Below are positions 5,991 to 8,815 of a stretch of 8,815 nucleotides of DNA, in pieces. Within the stretch, counting starts at the first letter, position 1. Each line of letters starts with the position of its first letter. The notes under the pieces were generated by a model. The model did not search any database. It was not told the origin of the DNA and saw nothing but the letters and a program-made list of their open reading frames with translations. The translations under genes and the position numbers were made by a program. This DNA is from Phycisphaerales bacterium (GTDB lineage Bacteria > Planctomycetota > Phycisphaerae > Phycisphaerales > UBA1924). Location: positions 1 through 8,815 of the forward strand of contig JAESUL010000125.1 of assembly GCA_016763115.1 (NCBI GenBank), written 5' to 3'.

Positions 5991-7835
5991 TTATGCGTGC
6001 TCCGTATTTTGTGATTCTGTCATCGTATCAGATTCTTGGGCGTTTGCCCCGGCTCGGGCAGGCTTCTTGACAAGAAACCCTCCGACCAAGCCCAGTGCGA
6101 GCACAAGCCAACCCAATCCATCGCCAATCCTTGCATACGCCGTGGACCCGGTGGCGAGTTCGATCGTGGCGACAAATCCGCCCTCAAATCTGTCCTGATT
6201 GGTCGATTCTGTCCCCGGGGTCACAAAAAAATCAACGGCGACAATCTGCCCTCGTGGATCAATAACGCCTGAGATCCCGGTGTTGGCACACCGGACCATC
6301 GGGGTGGCGAGTTCCACGCATCGCCAACGGGCCATCAACTCGTGCGTCTTGCGCCCCGCGGTCCAGGTGTTGAACCATCCGTCGTTGGTGATGTTGACCA
6401 TCAGTCCGGTCCGGCGTTTCCCGTTGTCGAACACCAGTTTTCGGCACACGCCCGAGAGGGTCGCCTCGAAGCAGATCGGGGTCGCCACCGCGTGCATCGC
6501 GGTCGATGTCGGGACCTGCAAGAGCGTGGGGTCCGTGCCGGGTTCGAGCGCAAAGGTCATACCCTCGGCCCCGAACCCGAGCAGCTTGGATTCAAGCCAG
6601 GGCCAACTGGATATATAGGGCATCACCTCGCCGAAGGGGGTCAGGTGCATTTTGTTGTACCAGACCGGATCAGGCTTGCCGTTGGCGATCAAGAACGCGC
6701 TGTTGTACATCGCGTCGTTTTTGTACTCGATGCCGCCCTCGCGGATGATCTGCAGGTTGTCGTAGGCGACCGATCCGACGATCATCGGGATGGAGAGCGC
6801 TTCTTGGAACAGCAGCATCTCATCGACGAGCATGGTCGCGCTGATCATGCTGGGCATGTCCAGATCGGGCACATCATCGGGGCCCTTCATCTTCAGGTTC
6901 CACCCCACCGAAGCGTTACGCTCGGTCTCCAGCGATGCGGGGTCGAGTGTCCATCCGGGGACAAAGCCTTCGGGCCAAACAATAACATCCGGCGGCGGGT
7001 CCATCCGCGCCACGCGGTAGCTGAGTTCACGCAGCATCATCCAATCGCGCACCCGCTGACGCACGGTCCAGTTCTGGCGGTTGTCTTGGGGCACATTGGG
7101 CTGGACCACACCGACGCGGAGTGTTTGGGAGCCGCTGTTGTCCATGGAATCATCGAGCGTGAACCATCCGAGCGTGGCCCAGATGACGAGCACGACCACC
7201 GCTTGGGTTGCGGTTCGCCAACGCGGGGCTTCTTTGTTGACGATGAACTGGGCGATTTGTGCCGCGACCAATGCGAGCAGGAACGAGACCATGTACACGC
7301 CGCCGATGCTTGCGGGGGCAGCCAACAATCCATCGAATGCGTCGATCAATGGGTGGGCGCTGAGGTACCACGGGTACCCGGTCCAGATCAACGAGCCTCG
7401 CACGAACTCCAAGGCAACCCAGGCAATGGGCAGGACCACCGCCGGGCACCCCCATCGGCGGATCAACCGATTGCCCAACCACACAAAGAGTAGGGTGTAT
7501 ACCGAAAGGTACAGCACCAGTGGGAACACGCCGACCGCCGAGACTTCCATGATCCATTGGTGCAACCATCCCCACGCCGGCATCATGCCCAGTGTTGCAT
7601 ACAACCCCGCACGCGAGGGGCGGATCACCGGACGCATCGCGAGAATAAACATTGGTACCGGGACCAGAAATGCGCACCCCCACAGCCCGATGGGCGGGTA
7701 GGACGCGATCATCAATACGGATGAGATCAACCCGAGCACCAAGGCACGCAGACGCGGGCGTGATTCACACCAACTGGTCGGTTGAGCACCGCTCTGGGAT
7801 TGTTCATTGGATGGTTGGGCTTGGCGTTGGGTCAC
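5991..7835 (-). CDS. lnt: Apolipoprotein N-acyltransferase
   Basis: Lnt transfers an acyl chain from a phospholipid to the N-terminal cysteine of diacylated lipoproteins, at the periplasmic face of the inner membrane. The 614-residue protein has several N-terminal membrane helices (about 31-226), a nitrilase-like domain (about 238-565) and a final helix (573-590). The catalytic triad is visible: Glu in VWPEG (E289), Lys in YNKMHLTPFGE (K395) and Cys in PICFE (C455). The conserved NITNDGWF follows at 481-488. From memory, the E. coli enzyme is about 512 residues with triad E267/K335/C387, so this one has roughly 38 extra residues between Glu and Lys (within about 295-345). The start is GTG, whose bases overlap the accD TGA as GTGA. 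There is no strong Shine-Dalgarno site, which points to coupled translation. The C-terminal tail after 590 is hydrophilic. Confidence 0.95.
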   Translation of the reverse strand: MTQRQAQPSNEQSQSGAQPTSWCESRPRLRALVLGLISSVLMIASYPPIGLWGCAFLVPVPMFILAMRPVIRPSRAGLYATLGMMPAWGWLHQWIMEVSAVGVFPLVLYLSVYTLLFVWLGNRLIRRWGCPAVVLPIAWVALEFVRGSLIWTGYPWYLSAHPLIDAFDGLLAAPASIGGVYMVSFLLALVAAQIAQFIVNKEAPRWRTATQAVVVLVIWATLGWFTLDDSMDNSGSQTLRVGVVQPNVPQDNRQNWTVRQRVRDWMMLRELSYRVARMDPPPDVIVWPEGFVPGWTLDPASLETERNASVGWNLKMKGPDDVPDLDMPSMISATMLVDEMLLFQEALSIPMIVGSVAYDNLQIIREGGIEYKNDAMYNSAFLIANGKPDPVWYNKMHLTPFGEVMPYISSWPWLESKLLGFGAEGMTFALEPGTDPTLLQVPTSTAMHAVATPICFEATLSGVCRKLVFDNGKRRTGLMVNITNDGWFNTWTAGRKTHELMARWRCVELATPMVRCANTGISGVIDPRGQIVAVDFFVTPGTESTNQDRFEGGFVATIELATGSTAYARIGDGLGWLVLALGLVGGFLVKKPARAGANAQESDTMTESQNTEHA

Positions 7836-8674
7836 ATCCCAGCGTAGTCAATCAAACGGGCGAGTTCGCTGCGGAGCTCGTGGCGATGGACCACGCGGTC
7901 GACCATGCCCTTGTCTTGAAGGAACTCTGAACGCTGGAAACCGTCGGGGAGGTCCTGGCGGATGGTCTGGCGGATGACACGCGGGCCGGCAAACCCGATG
8001 AGGGCCTTGGGTTCGGCGATGTGGAAATCGCCGAGCATGGCGAACGAGGCGGTGACGCCTCCGGTGGTTGGGTCGGTCATCACCGAGAGAAACAACCCGC
8101 CCGCATCGTCCAATCGTGCCAGGGCAGCGGAGGTTTTGGCCATCTGCATCAGGCTCAACGCGGCTTCTTGCATCCGCGCGCCGCCGGAGCACGAGACGAT
8201 GATGACCGGGAGCTCGTGCTCGGTTGCGTACTCGATTGTGCGTGTGAGCTTCTCGCCGACGACCGAGCCCATCGAGCCCATCATAAAAGTGAGATCCATA
8301 CACGCGAGCATGGTTGGACGACCTTTGATGAAGCATTTACCTGCTTGGCAACCCTCGAGCTGGCCAGTTTTGATCTGCTCGCGTTTGAGACGCTCAGGGT
8401 ACGATTTGAGATCGGTAAACTTGAGCGGGTCTTTACAACGCAGATCAGTGAACATCGGCACAAAGGTATCGGGATCGACGAGCTGGCTGATCCGTATTGC
8501 GGCGGAAATTCGGAAATGGTGCTCGCATTCTGGGCATACATGGAGATTGGACTCCATCTGTCTTCGATAGATCATCTGCGCACATGAAGGGCACCTGAGC
8601 CACAATCCTTCGGGGATCGATCGGCGTCCTGCCTGCTTGATCTGGTTTGATGAGTGTGTAGCCGCTTGTGTCAT
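7832..8674 (-). CDS. accD: Acetyl-CoA carboxylase carboxyltransferase subunit beta
   Basis: AccD forms, with AccA, the carboxyltransferase that moves CO2 from biotin to acetyl-CoA, making malonyl-CoA for fatty acid synthesis in the cytosol. The 280-residue length is typical. The N-terminal zinc ribbon is complete: C28-x2-C31 (CPSC) and C47-x2-C50 (CPEC). The crotonase-fold core shows MMGSMGSVVGEK (131-142), SCSGGARMQE (161-170), DPTTGGVTASFAMLGD (201-216), GFAGPRVI (227-234) and LPDGFQRSEFLQDKGMVD (242-259), all conserved in the family. AAAGGA (8682-8687) sits seven bases before the ATG. It is the first gene of a run with lnt (four-base overlap) and the HEAT-repeat gene. accA and the biotin subunits are not in the window. 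The 141 bases upstream hold no gene that I can see. A TAGAAT at 8716-8721 could be a -10 box but lacks a matching -35. Confidence 0.97.
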   Translation of the reverse strand: MTQAATHSSNQIKQAGRRSIPEGLWLRCPSCAQMIYRRQMESNLHVCPECEHHFRISAAIRISQLVDPDTFVPMFTDLRCKDPLKFTDLKSYPERLKREQIKTGQLEGCQAGKCFIKGRPTMLACMDLTFMMGSMGSVVGEKLTRTIEYATEHELPVIIVSCSGGARMQEAALSLMQMAKTSAALARLDDAGGLFLSVMTDPTTGGVTASFAMLGDFHIAEPKALIGFAGPRVIRQTIRQDLPDGFQRSEFLQDKGMVDRVVHRHELRSELARLIDYAGM

Positions 8675-8815
8675 TCAGGTGTCCTTTGGATATATCTTCG
8701 GCACGCCGAGAGCGAATTCTACTCTATAAGTGAATGCATTGCTTCATATCGGGGCACAGCGAGAGTCTAGGCGCTCGCCTTTGCTCGTGTTTGGTGCGAG
8801 TCGATCTGTGATTTC

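Noticed and set aside
6342..7493. Plus-strand open frame of 383 codons opposite lnt
   Set aside because: It lies antisense to the catalytic and membrane parts of lnt, with a low-complexity charged translation and no ribosome site that I can support.
8716..8744. Promoter for accD from the -10-like TAGAAT
   Set aside because: The hexamer at the proper distance (AAGCAA) does not resemble a -35 box, so I do not list it as a promoter.

Overview
The gene content suggests a bacterium of the Planctomycetota, probably the Phycisphaerae. The evidence is a stand-alone SpoIIE-type phosphatase opening with a CMEVWGG motif that I associate with planctomycetes, a lipoprotein N-acyltransferase gene joined to accD, and uncharacterised membrane coiled-coil and HEAT-repeat proteins. 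This placement is an inference from remembered family resemblance and was not searched. The DNA is moderately GC-rich. I see no insertion sequence, phage gene, CRISPR array or other sign of mobile DNA, and the layout looks like ordinary chromosome.

Left part, plus strand (1-1231): the 3' end of an NAD kinase gene, cut by the window edge, then a complete PP2C/SpoIIE-type serine phosphatase. The phosphatase converges, 16 bases apart, with a large minus-strand gene (1248-3113) for a CPA1-type cation:proton antiporter that carries a cytoplasmic RCK/TrkA-N-like regulatory region. The antiporter has no Shine-Dalgarno site. A -10-like hexamer lies six bases from its ATG, so it may be leaderless.

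Middle, minus strand (3280-4831): a single tRNA-Asp(GUC) gene with a clear sigma70-type promoter and a strong intrinsic terminator. Upstream of it is a two-gene unit with its own TTGACA-17-TATCAC promoter. That unit encodes a membrane-anchored coiled-coil protein with a C-terminal beta domain, then a 66-residue single-pass membrane protein. I recognise neither protein, and this pair is the best candidate for something undescribed here.

Right part, minus strand (4900-8674): a tightly packed run of accD (acetyl-CoA carboxylase beta subunit), lnt (apolipoprotein N-acyltransferase) and a gene for a probable HEAT-repeat lipoprotein. accD and lnt overlap by four bases, and lnt is followed after two bases by the HEAT gene. 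The run links the first step of fatty acid synthesis, the enzyme that adds the third acyl chain to lipoproteins, and a protein that is probably itself a lipoprotein.

No stretch over 300 bases lacks a feature. The longest gaps are 3114-3279, 3394-3555, 4657-4899 and 8675-8815. Apart from the regulatory sites listed, I see no further genes in them.
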